Part shown: positions 1 to 13,400 of the stretch, one piece after another
Layout: each line of letters opens with the position of its first letter
Numbering within the stretch: position 1 is the stretch's first letter
Made by a program: the position numbers and the translations under genes
Assembly (NCBI RefSeq): GCF_024362695.1
Contig: NC_065408.1
Coordinates: 5,208,001 to 5,272,000 of the forward strand
Reading direction: 5' to 3'
DNA: 64,000 nucleotides
Source: Pectinophora gossypiella
Lineage: Eukaryota > Arthropoda > Insecta > Lepidoptera > Gelechiidae
The notes under the pieces: generated by a model
Database searches by the model: none
What the model was told of the DNA's origin: nothing
The model's input: the letters and a program-made list of their open reading frames with translations, nothing else

Positions 1-103
1 CATATGCCTGACGATTATCCGTCCGTATCTTTTTCAGCGGATAAGAAAAACTTAAAATAAAATTAGATGGTGTGTACAGGAATCAACACCATTATTTCGG
101 TCG
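1..103. repeat. Long-TIR MITE, right end only
   Basis: The stretch matches the right ends of the copies at 5706-6020 and 20828-21163: a block reading like ccgtcc, tttttcagcggataag, then cttaaaataaaatta and an aggaatca end. The left part of the copy lies outside the window. Confidence 0.6.
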
Positions 104-1127
104 GACCTAATTTGTACTCAGAATTAAGTATTTTTATAGTTAGAATAACATAACATAACATAACAAATACTTTATTGCACAAACAGGAAAAAACAAAAAA
201 TAGGAATAGATATTGGATTAGAAACACGTGGTGAAGTTTTAGCTGATAGAAACTCCGCACTTGTGTTTAACTAAATACCTAACCGACTTATCGTCGCCGC
301 ATAGTGAAAACCACGGAAGCGCGTTTTTGACAAATCTTGGTAAAAAATGTGGTCTCAATTTTTACCCACAATAAGAAAGAAAATATTTATTCGGCAAAAA
401 ATACATAATTTCATATTGTTAAGTGGTAGTTAGCTAACAATAGAATTATAAATAATGCTGAAACGTCTGCAAATCAGCAAATGCCATAGCCTAGAAAAAA
501 TCTAGCTGTGACAAGAAAAAGCGCTTGCGTGGTTTACACTATAAGGCGACGTTAGATAGTTTCTTCGTAATAACTTCTATTAGTAACAATTCGCTTTTTT
601 TCTAAGACTTGTGGACGTCACTTCAAGAGTTTTAAAGAAGGTCAAGGTAAATCGTCACTCACCTCACCTAAGTATTGGGTCGGTCATTGTTCTTTGTTGA
701 CACATGTCATGTCCTTTGAAGGAGTTTAAAGTACATTTCCCGTTTCGTATTTTCTCGACTTTATCGAAGCCGATAAGAGTTTAACTTTTGATATGAAAGC
801 TATTAACTCGATATACAATGTTTATATTTTATATCTCTATATTGAATCTATTGAGATTACATTTTGCTGTGTCATTGTTACCAAGTTAAAAAGGGAAAGT
901 ACATTGATATATAATCGAAAAAATCATGCGATATTTGAAAAATAATTATCACCACCTTTCATCCATTATTTCTATTGAATTATACTCAGTGGACAGACAT
1001 CAGCCGAGCGAGTATACATTTTAGAATTAAGTCTTACATTTCAAATATGTTAAAATTTTATTATTAAGAAGATTTAAATTTATTAATGTAAAATCTTAAT
1101 CCTAAATATAATATATGATTATATATG

Positions 1128-1226
1128 AGTCATGTCAGGGGCCTTTGGCGGCTCAATAGTAACCTTGAAACCAGGGTTGATGAGGTTGGTAATCCACCTC
1201 ACAACCCACACGATAGAAGAAGAATC
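1128..1226 (+). repeat. SINE 3' half
   Basis: Runs from tatgagtcatgtcagggg to acacgatagaagaag. It is the same sequence, in opposite orientation, as 11643-11745, where it is joined to a body and a tRNA-like head. Here the head and body are missing, so this is a 5'-truncated copy. Confidence 0.65.
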
Positions 1227-1467
1227 CTAAATATGGATTTAATATATCTAAATATAGCTTGATTACTTTGACATATCTCTTTCTCTCCCAACACCAATTT
1301 ATTTTATCTACATTTGACGATATCAATACTAGCTCTATCTCTTTCTGGCACTTATTATAAAAAAAAACTAAACTATCAACTAACTATAAACTATCTCTAT
1401 TTCTCTACATACTTATAACAATTATATATTTGTGTATTTACTTTAAATAGTCCTTTTCTCTTTGCAG

Positions 1468-4400
1468 GTGTGTCAAGAAGAAGAGTTCCTGCAACTGACG
1501 CCGCAGGAGTTGATATGTCTCATACGAAAAGACGAGCTGAATGTACGAGAAGAACGAGAAGTGTACAATGCTGTTTTGAGTTGGGTGAGTTTATATTATG
1601 GTCTACTGTGCTGGACTGGGAACGAACCGAAGGACGTAATACACGATCCTTGAAGGACGTAATATACGATCCCGACGACCCGATTACTCTAGCCATAGAG
1701 GCGGCCAATCAGCTCGCGACACCAAACACTTCAGGACTTCGATACCGACCTCGCCGGCGTGGTCGACGATTTCCCTCAATCAGCGCTTATCGCTATCGAC
1801 CCACTAGGGTCGATTAATTCTTTCAAATATTTTTCCTCTCAGACGACGCTCTGAGCCGAGGTTCGCACCCAACTGGGCACCCCTTAAATGTTGTCAGAAA
1901 AAAATACATGGTCCTGACGACCCGATTACATTTCAAATCTACAATAAGTCACGTCACGGAGCGAATAAGAAACATTGAACGCGTGCAGCTCGTTATTGCT
2001 TTTTTATATGAATTGCTTTTATATGACCTTTTTAACCCCCCAGAATGTGATTCTACAAAAAGATTTACGTGGTTTTAACTATAAGCCAACGACTTGTTTA
2101 TTAGTATATTTGTTTCACCCGTTCTCACAGAATGAAGCCGCGACGTGGCTCGTCTTGCGTACGCGCTTGCGTATGTAAGCGCGACGCGATGTGTGAACGA
2201 GGAACCCTAACTCGTCTGTCAAATTTGACAACTCGTGCTTTGATATTTACACGCTCTTCTCGCGAAGTTAGAGTGCTAGGCCCGCTGCTTCTCCCAACCT
2301 CTACGTGGTACAAAGCACACCTTATTAAATATTCACCATGACGCGGTAACAACTACAGCAGGCGTCATAAAAATCATGTGATTAGAAACAGCGTGACATC
2401 ATAAAATTGAGATAGTGCAAACCCATTACGTTATGACAATGACTAGTCGAAATGTGCATGAAAATTTATCGGTCGTATTTTAAGGCTCGGATCACCTTAA
2501 TAATTATCACAAGATAAAACATGATAAGCTGAGAGGACTAGCCAATACCGATTTTCTGCTGTATCCATCCATACCGTGTGGATTACTACACTTCCACACT
2601 AATATTTCTAAATGCGAAAGTTACTGACTGTTTGTTACCTTTTCACGCTTAAACCACTGAACCAATTATTTAGATGAAATTTGGTATGGAGATAGTTTGA
2701 GACCTAGGGAAGAACACGGGATAGTTTTTATCCCAGAATTCATCCCCTAAGGGGACGGAAAAAACGTGGATAAAGACGCGGGCAGAAGGCTAGTAAATTA
2801 TAAATGCTGTTAACTTTCCACAACTAAATCGTTGGACCTTTTGGTTTCAATAGCCAGGTAGGACCTGGGGATGCACACTGGGTGCTCAAAGATAGTTTAC
2901 AATAAGCCACTCTCCCATGTCTTGGATGCGGACTGATTTTTCTTCGATTTGATTCACTACTGCATTCACATTACTGGATACGCTAATGTTTCATAAGTAT
3001 TCGACATTCCTCGCGACTTCGAGACATGTGTAGGCATTATTTACCATATTATTATGGCGTGCAATCTCATAACAATATCTGTGTGTGCAGTAAATACTTT
3101 GAAGTAGAAATTTATGCAATACTACACGTATACTTGTCGGGTCTTCTTTGCGAGTCGATGGCGATCGATACAATTTTTTTGCTGATCAATAATAAGCTAC
3201 GCTTGTCGGGTATTTCCCTTTATTCGGATGTAGGGAAAAGCATTTGATAAAGGAAATACTGCGAATGTAGCGATTTTGCTTTGTATTATCTATTGCTTCA
3301 TCATTTATCTTTTCCGTTTATTGTACTTTGGTATACGTATAAAAACAATTTCTATAGAAATATACTTTCTGTACTTAGTTACGTACAGTTTCTGATTCAG
3401 GAACGTAATGATTTAAAAATAATAATCGATTTCCAGAAGTTCTGCAAACCTTAGCACACTCTGCACCAAATTACACACTATATTGATAGGTATATGATGC
3501 AATGTTCAACAACGAATAATATTAATTTCAACCTTGAATTTGCATTTTATCTTTTAATTTAAAGAGTATTTTGACTCCAACCAATTATTTTTTGTTTAAA
3601 TATCAAAATTAAAAGCTGGTTTAACAGAAACTTGGTGAGGTGTGGGTACTTAATTCATCTTGCGATGGATGTAACTCTGACTACCTCAATTGGTATATAG
3701 TCGTGAGCTTACGTTGTTATGTGTTAAAAGTTTAAATAAAAAAAAACCAAGTACATGAAGAATACATCTGTTTCAGTTCTAAAGTTCGCACACGAACAAT
3801 GAATGGACAATATTTTAGTCTTTATAATTATCTTATCACGAGTTATTATCTGAATTATATCTAAGAATGACTGGCACATTCTTATCTTTGTCCCGTATTC
3901 TCGTCAATGTAAACACACTAGGGATTTCAATTTGGTACGAATGTTAATACGGTCACATCCGGTCGAATTTTCGTCAAAAGATCCGACCGAATCGACACGC
4001 CAATAGTCTTTTACCGTTCCATTACGAAATCGTTATTATGAAAGATAATGGAGTGAGTGGGTTACACGTTTAAAAGTCAGTGTGCTCCCGTAGCTTGTTT
4101 CTCAAGCGGGGAGCGCCACAACATCCCCCGTACCGGCGTAATAACCAGCCCAATGAGTTATTCATTTATTCCCTAATGAGCGACTTTCCAGGCTACGTTC
4201 CTCAAAAACTAATTATATTCAAATTCAAAAATATCTTTATTCAGTAGGTAACATAGTTACACTTTGAATCGTCAATTTTTACATAACGAACGTCTCATCC
4301 GCCTAAAACTACTGCAGCTTCTCACAACCTGTATAGCCGGGGAAAAGAAGCTGCAAGAAAAACCTCGGCACAGGGCCCTAGACGTTCTTTAAAATCCTAT

Positions 4401-7400
4401 GCCCAGCAGTGGGCGTCATACGGCTGATGATGAGGGCCCTGTGCCGAGGGTTTTCGAGGGTGTGCCGGGGTATATATATATATAATATACCCTAACCTTA
4501 ACCTTATATATATATTATATAAGGTTAAACGAAGGAAATTTCCGTCGTTTAACCTTCTAATTTCATGGATAATAGACATGCATCTTTTATGGTCGTTTTT
4601 GGGTATAAATGATGACCATTTTTATTACACCCAGACACAATTACATCTTCCAGCCACATAATTATATGCATATATGCTTCTGCCATTACGTTGTATTTTG
4701 GAATAATTATATAACTACCCGAGTAATGAAAAAATAGGTAATTCTATCGCGTTAAAACTGTACAACGCCATCTATATTGTTTTTTGGTGAACGTAGCCTG
4801 GAAAGTACATCATTTCACTAACACAGTTGGATCGACCATTATAGATGGATACCACCCATCATTTCACGCTAGACTAAGAGAAAGCTCAGTGAAATGTGGG
4901 TACTTATGTTCATCGATGGATGTACCTCTGATTAACCCAATTGAGAATACAGTTGCGAGATGGTATGTTAATATTTTGGTCTCGACAACTACTTACTGAA
5001 TTATGCACATTACATGAGCCTTTTGGTGTTAGGATATTATTGAATGGCGTTAACACCAAGGTTGGTGAGGTCGGTCATCGAACTTACAATCCACAAGAAA
5101 CATTTTTTTTGACGTGACTTATTGTAGATTTGCTGAAGATGGCATTAACTATTTGGCCGGACAAATGGGGAGCGCTGAAGGCTCTCAACCGGTACAACGT
5201 TTAAGACAACAGGCCTGAGGGTGCCCAGTTGGCACTTTTTTTTAACTTTTTAGTAGGTACTTTGAAGTGAATACACCAATAGAAAGTACCTACTTCAATA
5301 AACTTCTTACTTCGTGTACTTTCAATGTGTAGCATTGAACTAAAAAGTAGAAAAAGGTACCGAAGTAAAAAGTTCCGTACTAAAAAGTAGAAAAAAAATA
5401 AAAAAAATAGAAATTAGAGTAAAGGAGTGTATAAATACATACAAATCTGGCAAGGTCGTCGAATCATGTTGTAACACCCGTATTACCGGATCAGGTTTTC
5501 CTGATCGCAATCCCTAGTAAACACAACTTGTTTCTAATGTCACCTTGTTATTCATTGTTTGACCTCAATTTCATTAACAATTGGACTGAATATTGCATTG
5601 TTTGGTGACGCATAGCATGAACAGCAGTTTTTTACACACACAATTGAAAATAATGTTAAACTTGGGGAATTACTACAGTGTTCCTTGTCATGTTAGATTA
5701 TTTGACAATGGTGCTAATTCCTGTAAATACCATCTAATTTTATTTTAAGTTATATCTGTCCTTTTCTTATCCGCCGAAAAGGAAAGGGACGGGTAATCGA
5801 CAAGCATAAAATTTATGGAACACACGTCAATTTTAAGCACAAATCTAAACCAACCGTCTAAAAATTTTACGTCAGTCAATAACCTGACACATTAATTTAC
5901 TCATTCTTCCTAAAATTAAGAGCTGTGAATCATCCGTCCCTTTCCTTTTCGACGGATACGAAAATGACGGATATAACGTAAAATAAAATTAGGCGGTGTC
6001 TGCAGGAATCGGGGCCATTGGCGCAGATTCTTGTAGACACTTCTTAATTTTATTTTAAGTTATACCTGTCATTTTTTATCCGCCATAAAGGAAAGGGACA
6101 GATGATTGACTAATGTTAATTTGAAAATGAATGAATATCCCGGGCGAATCAAATAGGTATCTCGCTGGTATACAAATCGTTTAACGTGTGCTGTCAACTT
6201 TAATCTGTCGGGTTAATGAGCCCAATGTAAAATTTTTTGAATGTTGTTATAGATTTGTGCCTAAAATTGAAGGGCGTTCCAAAAATGTTATGCCTGCCTT
6301 TTCCTTTTCGGCGGATAAGAAAATGACAGGTATATCTTAAAATAAAATTAAATGGTATGTACTGGACTCGGCAACAATACGCTACTTCTCTAGGTGCTCT
6401 AAAGGCCATAACTTACCGTGACGCTATGGCCACGTCGCCAGCGACGTTCGATAAACAATTCATATAGAAATGTATGGCAGGTTGACAACTTGGCGACGGT
6501 TTGGCAACTTGGCAACGAAGCCATTTTAATATAAATTGTTACCTTGGCTTAATCTAAAAAAAACGTTAAACGTACTTGTCGTTGTTTTAACTTTTTTTAA
6601 TAATAAACTATTCCTGTACCAATACTAACCACTGTTATGTAAATAATAATAGTAGTCGTAGGTACATTATGCAGACATTTGTTATCTTGACCTCTGTTAA
6701 GTTGTTATGAACGTCTGCAAATACGTAATATTATTGCGTTGCGGCGTTTCAAGCTTCAATGGTTACCTATTCGTAATAGGGTACTTTCCAACTAGTCAAA
6801 TTAGTTACTTTTTACTAAACGTCAAAACACGGAATGGAAATGAATGAAAAAGCAACCTGTGACGTCACAGAAAAACGTGACAAAATGTCGCACAAAAATG
6901 TTTATTCTCAGATCGCGTAACCCCTGGCTAGTGCGGGTCCTCTAGACAGTTCCTACATGGTTGCCTAATAAATGCTGTCACTGGATTGACACTGTATAAG
7001 AACCAATACAATAACGGAATATTCCTCTTCCCAGGTGAAATACGACGAGGACAGGCGGCACCCGCGTATGGAGCACATCTTACAAGCGGTGCGGTGCCAG
7101 TACCTCACCCCCAGCTTCCTCAAGGAGCAGATGAGCACCTGCACCGTGCTGCGGAAAGTGCCCGCCTGCAGGGAATACCTCGCCAAGATCTTTCAGGTAT
7201 GTAAACTGTTCATGGTGCTGATTCCTACAGACACCTCCTAATTTTATTTTGAGTTACATAGAATAAGGAATGATACTACGTATAGAACGGCAACTTTCCG
7301 CTCCCCACAAGCAGCTGAGCTAGGTTTACCCCGCTCGGTCTTACTTTAATCTTCAACCGTAAGGCCTCAGACGTCACGCACAGATGCATGTGTACGATAA

Positions 7401-10400
7401 CGTCAATGTGTAGTGTCTGTGTAAAACGAGGTGTTTTGTATGAAGTGTCCGGGTGTGGTTTAAACCTGACTTTTTCTTATCCGCCGAAAAGGTAAGGACT
7501 GCAGGCTAATCGTAATCACCCTATTGTCCGAAAGTAAGATAAGCGAGGTATAAGCGTTTATATTTTTTTATAATTGATGCAAACCATCTAAAGATGGAAA
7601 GTAGCGTATTTGGGGCATGTTCTTAGGAATGAAAGATACCAGCCGCTCCAATTAATTATGATGGGCAAAATTGAAGGGAGAGGACGTCGAGTAAGGAGGA
7701 AGAAGTCGTGGCTGCGGAACATCCGCGAATGGACCGGCATTAAAAACATGGAGAAACTGTTTCGTCTTGCTTCTGACAGAGAAGATTTGTCAGTTCTCTA
7801 AGCTGACGGCCAACGTCCAGTAATGGACAAACACTGGAAGAAGAAGAAGTTTTTTTTTAAACTTATCCGAAAACTGTCAAGTAGCCAATTATATCATACA
7901 AGGGTTGCTGTGATTGGGTATACCCCTCACGACCCACACGATAGAAGAGGACCATCATATTATAATACTGTGGCACCTGTACTTGTAAAGCACATCTACG
8001 AACACGCAGCGGACGGCCTATCAGAGCGCCCGCCCGCCTACTTGATAAAATGTTTGTTTGCCGTATTCTTTTTTCTTACTAGTCTTGTGTTTGTGTTCAC
8101 CGGGTTGTTTTAATATTTAATCTTGTCAAATCAAGTTCTAAAACCTCTTGAAAGTAAACAGTGATTCTAAAATCGTATTCGTTTGATTGCTGACTAACAC
8201 ATTCAACCTAAAATACACTATTTATAAATATTTCAGGACCTAACCCTACACAAGAAGCCGGTAGTAAAGGAACGTCGACCGAACACACCTAGAATCATAT
8301 ACGTGGCCGGAGGGTACTTCAGACACTCGATAGACACGTTCGAGGCTTTCAACCTGGATGACAACGCGTGGACGACGTTACCCAGGCTGACTGTACCCAG
8401 GTCCGGATTAGGCGCTGCATTTCTTAAGGTAAAGTTAGTGATGACCTTATTGTTGTTATTTAGACTAATTATTTCATTCATATTAGTCGTAATATGAATG
8501 AAATAATTAGTATAATAATACACTTCTCATCAAAAAAATCGAAACACTTCCGTTTTCATTGTTTCTGTCCGAATTTAACACAAAAAAGAATTCATACGAT
8601 GAAAAAAAATACATAAATGTATAGCTGGCAGTTTGGCCATTACAGTAATAAGCGCAAATTCTAAATTCAAAATTAGAATTTCATTTGTTTATCTTATAAA
8701 CGAAATGAATCACTGTTTTGAGACAAATGTGTGTTTAGGGTTGGAGTACACTTAGCGTTTAAAAACTAAAAATTGGCGCCTATCCTTAAAGTTTTTGTTT
8801 TTTATTTCAATACTGTGACTTTGGGACGTCTGAAAAAAGGTTTTTTTTCTAAAACGTATGGATACTTCGCCCACACAAGCCGCCCAAGTTGTGGCATTGC
8901 TGGATTCTGGCCTTAGTCAGCGTGTTGTGGCTGCAAGACTGCATCTAAGCCTGTCATCTGTTCATAGAGTCTATAAACGTTATCGGGAGACTGGTTTGTT
9001 CACGCGCCGTTCAGGATCTGGCAGGAATCGGGTCACTTCTGAGCGAGATGATCGATTTATTGTAACAACTTCTTTAAGAAATCGACGCCTTAACGCTTTT
9101 CAACTGCAGCAGCGGCTTCGTGTTGTACGAAGGGTGGCTGTAAGTGACTCTACAATTAGAAGAAGGTTGAAGGATCGTGGACTGGTACCGCATAAGCCAG
9201 CAAATGGGCCGAAATTAACTGCAGACCATCGAAGAGCGCGCCTTAACTTTGCACGTGAGCACCTAAATTGGTCATACCTACAGTGGAGCAAAGTTCTCTT
9301 TTCTGATGAGTGTAAAATTATGCTGTATGGTAAAGACGGAAGGAACAAGGTCTACAGAAGAGACGGAGAACGCTATGCACAATGCTGCATTGAAGAAAAG
9401 GTCAGCTATGGTGGCGGTTCGTGGACGGTTTGGGGAGGAATCAGCGCCGACGGTAAGACAGAGCTTGCTTTCGTGTCTGGGCCACGTCTGCCTGCACTAA
9501 ACTGTCATCGGTACGTCGAAGAGTGTCTCGAGCCTCATGTGATGCCATATGCACATTTTATTGGCAACGGCTTCATATTCATGCACGACAATGCTAGGGC
9601 TCACACCGCGGGCGTCGTACGAGATTATCTTAACGAAGTCGATATCTCTATTATGGAATGGCCAGCAAGAAGCCCGGACATGAATCCCATTGAACATCTG
9701 TGGGATGAATTAAAGAGACGAATTCGAGCAAGAGATCCTGCCCCAGAAACACTTAGCCAGCTGCAAGATGCAATCCAAGAGGAATGGGACAATATACCAC
9801 AGCATGAGATCGTGACTCTCATCCGATCGATGAAGAACCGTATGGAAGCAGTAATTAGAGCTCGGGGAGGGAATACAAGTTATTAAATAAACGTTTTTTA
9901 GCTTTTTTTTTCATTTACGTGTGTTGTTTTATCCATTTCCTTTACACTCCATACGGAATAAAAATGACTCATTTAACAAAATACGAAACCTATGAAAAAT
10001 TCATTTAAATTTAGAACATTAACATTAAGATTTGATAAGCTCATATTACTCACTATTAAACGACATTTAACATTTATTCCTAAATGTACACATTTTTCTG
10101 ATAATCCTGACAAAACGTAAACTTGCAAGGTGTTTCGATTTTTTTGATGAGAAGTGTATAATATAATAATAGGAAGATATATCAGTCGAGAATGTTCTTA
10201 GCTCTGTTTGGTGGAAATCGGTTCAGGTCTTCAAGGTCATCAGGTCGTTTGTTAAGTGTGATAGGAATGTTAAACGCTCAGTTTGGGTGCAAGCATATGT
10301 GGGATAAGTTATTTTTTGCTCTTTTCAGTTATATTTCGCATTTTTAACCCGTTTGTCATAATAATTGAGTACATTTTTGGTCGGGGGCTTTTTTAAATTT

Positions 10401-13400
10401 TTTATTACAATTACCGAAACGGTGTGCCATCACTGTGTCATGCCATGGGCCATCACTATGCGCGGGAGTTCACCGTGAAGATATGAAAATAATGTCGCAT
10501 GGACGGTTGTCCCGGCTTGACAAGAGCTGCGGGTTCAAGTCCCGTGCGAGTCCGAATTTTTTTTCGATGTACATTTTGTCTTTGTATGTAAACTTGTGTT
10601 GTATTCCAGGGTTTGTTCTACGCGGTGGGCGGGCGCAACACGTCGCCGGGCTCGTCGTACGACAGCGACTGGGTGGACGTGTACAACCCCGCCAGCGAGC
10701 TGTGGCGGCCGTGCAGCCCCATGTCCACCCCGCGGCACCGGGTGGGCGTGGCCGTCATGGACGGGCTGCTCTATGCCGTCGGGGGGTCCGCCGGCTCCGA
10801 GTACCACAAGTCTGTCGAATGGTGAGTTTGTATCACCAGTAACATTTAAACATATAACACATACATAAACAGCCTATATACGTCCCACTGCTGGGCACAG
10901 GCCTCCCCTCAATCAACCGGAGAGGGTATTGAGCATACTCCACCACTCTGCTCCAATGCGGGTTGGTGGAGGTGTTTTTACGGCTAATAGCCGGGATCAA
11001 CGGCTTAACGTGCCCTCCGAAGCTCCGAAACATAACATAAACAACCTTTATACGTACCATTCCTGGGCACAGGCATAATTAATCATACTACGTATAGAAC
11101 GGCACCCTTCCGCTCCCCACCAGCGGCTGGGCAAGCCCCCCCCTGCGCTTCTTCCCGGTCTTTCTTCAATAGTATGGGCGTCAGACGCCACACACAAATG
11201 CGCGTACGATAACGTCAATGTGTAGTGTCTGCGTAAAAGATTTTTTGTATGAATTGTCCGGGGTGTGACTGTGGTACAACGGCTTCCTTCTCAAACGGGG
11301 AACATCGGTTCGAACCCCCGTACCTGACTTGCACGAATGTGTAATTAATTTGTAACGCTCAGTTTAGAGTAAATCGTACTAAACTTTTTTTGAGGACATC
11401 GTCAATTTGATCAGTGTACGTACTTCTAGGTCTTCCTTTACCAGCTCTTCCAACAACCTTCGCCTTATATACCGCTTTCATAATTCTAGAGTAAAAAAAT
11501 TTTGGCGTTAACAGTGCATCTACCAACCAACATAATATGATCGAAGCTTGGGCACTATTGTTGTATCGTTTTACCTTGTTATAAGATATTAAAGTCTATA
11601 TTGTGTATACTTAATAAATAAATAAATCATTGGCACATTGATCGTTCTTCTTCTTCTATCGTGTGGGTTGTGAGGTGAATTACCAACCTCATCAACCCTG
11701 GTGTGAGGGTTACTATTGAGCCGCCAAAGGCCCCTGACATGACTCATAAACGGCTTAACGTGCCTTCCGAAACACTGATCGTCTTACTTTCGGACAGTCA
11801 GGTGATCAGCCTGTAATGTCCTAACCAAACTAGGGACCGAAGTAATTTTTGTGATATGTCCCCACCGGGAATCGAACCCAGGACCTCCGGATCGTGAGCT
11901 CAACGCTTAACCACTGGACCACGGAGGCCGGCTGATTGATCGTTGAAACTGTTAGATAACAAGAAAAAAATACCTCTTCCAGTTACGACCCAGAAACGGA
12001 CAAATGGACGTCAGTAGCGCCGATGGGGTGCGCGCGACTCGGCGTGGGGATAGCGGTTGTCAACAGACTACTGTACGCTGTGGGCGGCTTCGACGGAGCC
12101 AGGAGGATCAATACCGTCGAGTGCTACCACCCCGAGAACAACTGCTGGACTGAAGTCGCCGCTATGGCTGTGGCGAGGAGTGGGGCGGGTAAGAATCATT
12201 ATAATTAAATTAAATTTATTCCTGACTTAGCCATCCACCATTATTAAAAGTACTTAATTACAATTTATATATAAAATGTGCTCGTCTAAGTAATGAGGCA
12301 ATTGTATATTTTGTTTAAACTTGTGTAATATGCATTGTACTGTATTCATTGTTAGATAACTAAATAAATAAATAAAACTTTATGGAACATGTCAATTTTA
12401 GGCCGAAACAAACTTTAAATTTTTTAGTTTAGGAACATTTTAATATTCTATCAAAGTTTGTTGGAAGAGATCTGTCAGAAAGATTTTATAAACATATCAA
12501 AGACTTTTGACCATGTGGTTTATCATATGCGAAATTGTCCTCAAAGTGTGGGATTACTCTTCTATCCTGTTCTATTTTTTTAATCGTCAAAAATCGATTT
12601 AACTCTAGCGATTACTGGGCGCTAAAAAGGCCACATTAAAACAGTTCATCTTAAAAGCAAAATTCCAATTTGACATTTGCGCATATAAAAGTAACTGCGC
12701 AATGTCAAATAGCCATATTGCTTCGATGTGGGCTTTTTAACCCCGCCGGTGTGTCGAATAAAGAACGTACTGGGTGGCAGGCGTGGCGGCAATGAACCAG
12801 TACATCTACGTGGTGGGCGGCTACGACGGGTCGGCGCAGCTGTCGTCGGTGGAGCGCTACGACACGGAGCGCGGCGTGTGGGAGCCCGCCGCGCCCGTCG
12901 CCGTGGCGCGCTCCGCGCTCTCGCTGGCCGTGCTCGACAACAAGCTCTACGCCATGGGTACGGGCTCTCGCATATGCGGACTATAACGAATACTACTACG
13001 TATGCAACGGCAACTCTCCGCTCCCCATCAGCGGCTGAGCTAGGTTTACCTCATATTCCCCCCCCCCCCAACGTCCCCCCGCCCCGCCCCGTCTTATTTT
13101 TGTCTTCGTAAGGGCGTCAGACGTCACACATACGCACGCGCGCACGCACACAAATGCGCATGTACGATAACTTCATTGTGTAGTGTGTGATGAGTAAAAC
13201 GAGATGTTTTGTATGAAGTGTCCGGGGTGTGGTGTTAGTGGCACTGTATCTCATACTGAGGGGGATGATTCCGAGTTAATATCATGTAGATGAAAATGAA
13301 AATACACTTCTCATCAAAAAAATCGAAACACTTCCGTTTTCATTGTTTCTGTCCGAATTTAACACAAAAAAGAATTCATACGATGAAAAAAAATACATAA

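Larger units (their letters stand above)
1..1467. other. Keap1 intron (left part)
   Basis: AT-rich non-coding DNA upstream of the first visible Keap1 exon. It holds the right end of a long-TIR MITE at 1-103, a dispersed repeat near 505-560 that recurs at about 2045-2095 and 43310-43365, and the 3' half of a SINE at 1128-1226. A pyrimidine-rich tract ends in the acceptor AG at 1466-1467. I see no BTB-domain exon here. Confidence 0.6.
1585..7034. other. Keap1 intron packed with repeats
   Basis: No exon is supported in these 5.4 kb. Repeats seen: a dispersed segment at about 1600-1960 (cctgacgacccgattac twice), a LINE-type 3' end at 2625-2800, SINE-like pieces at 3620-3720 and 4778-4990 that share a tgaggt, gatggatgtacctctga, caattg pattern, a repeat at 4218-4394, two palindromes (4363-4449, 4521-4556), a repeat at 5045-5235 that recurs reversed at about 43565-43700, and two long-TIR MITEs at 5706-6375. 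A block near 6780-6835 recurs at 42010-42065. Confidence 0.5.
7197..8236. other. Keap1 intron
   Basis: Holds a long-TIR MITE left-end fragment at 7213-7260, the ~190 bp repeat at 7271-7455, a second MITE scrap near 7465-7500 (cttatccgccgaaaagg), the LINE tail at 7599-7801 and a degenerate SINE 3' piece near 7905-7955. No exon is supported between the donor at 7197 and the acceptor at 8235-8236. Confidence 0.6.

Noticed and set aside
10435..10842. 135-codon plus-strand frame
   Set aside because: It reads the Keap1 exon at 10610-10821 in the wrong frame; the GC-rich exon gives open frames in several phases.
11271..11336. Possible tRNA gene (A and B boxes)
   Set aside because: The boxes are joined to a dispersed repeat and no full cloverleaf with an acceptor stem can be drawn; it is a SINE-type head. 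The same holds for 10485-10555, 11865-11937 (minus), 34940-35000, 54640-54720 (minus) and 57925-57965.
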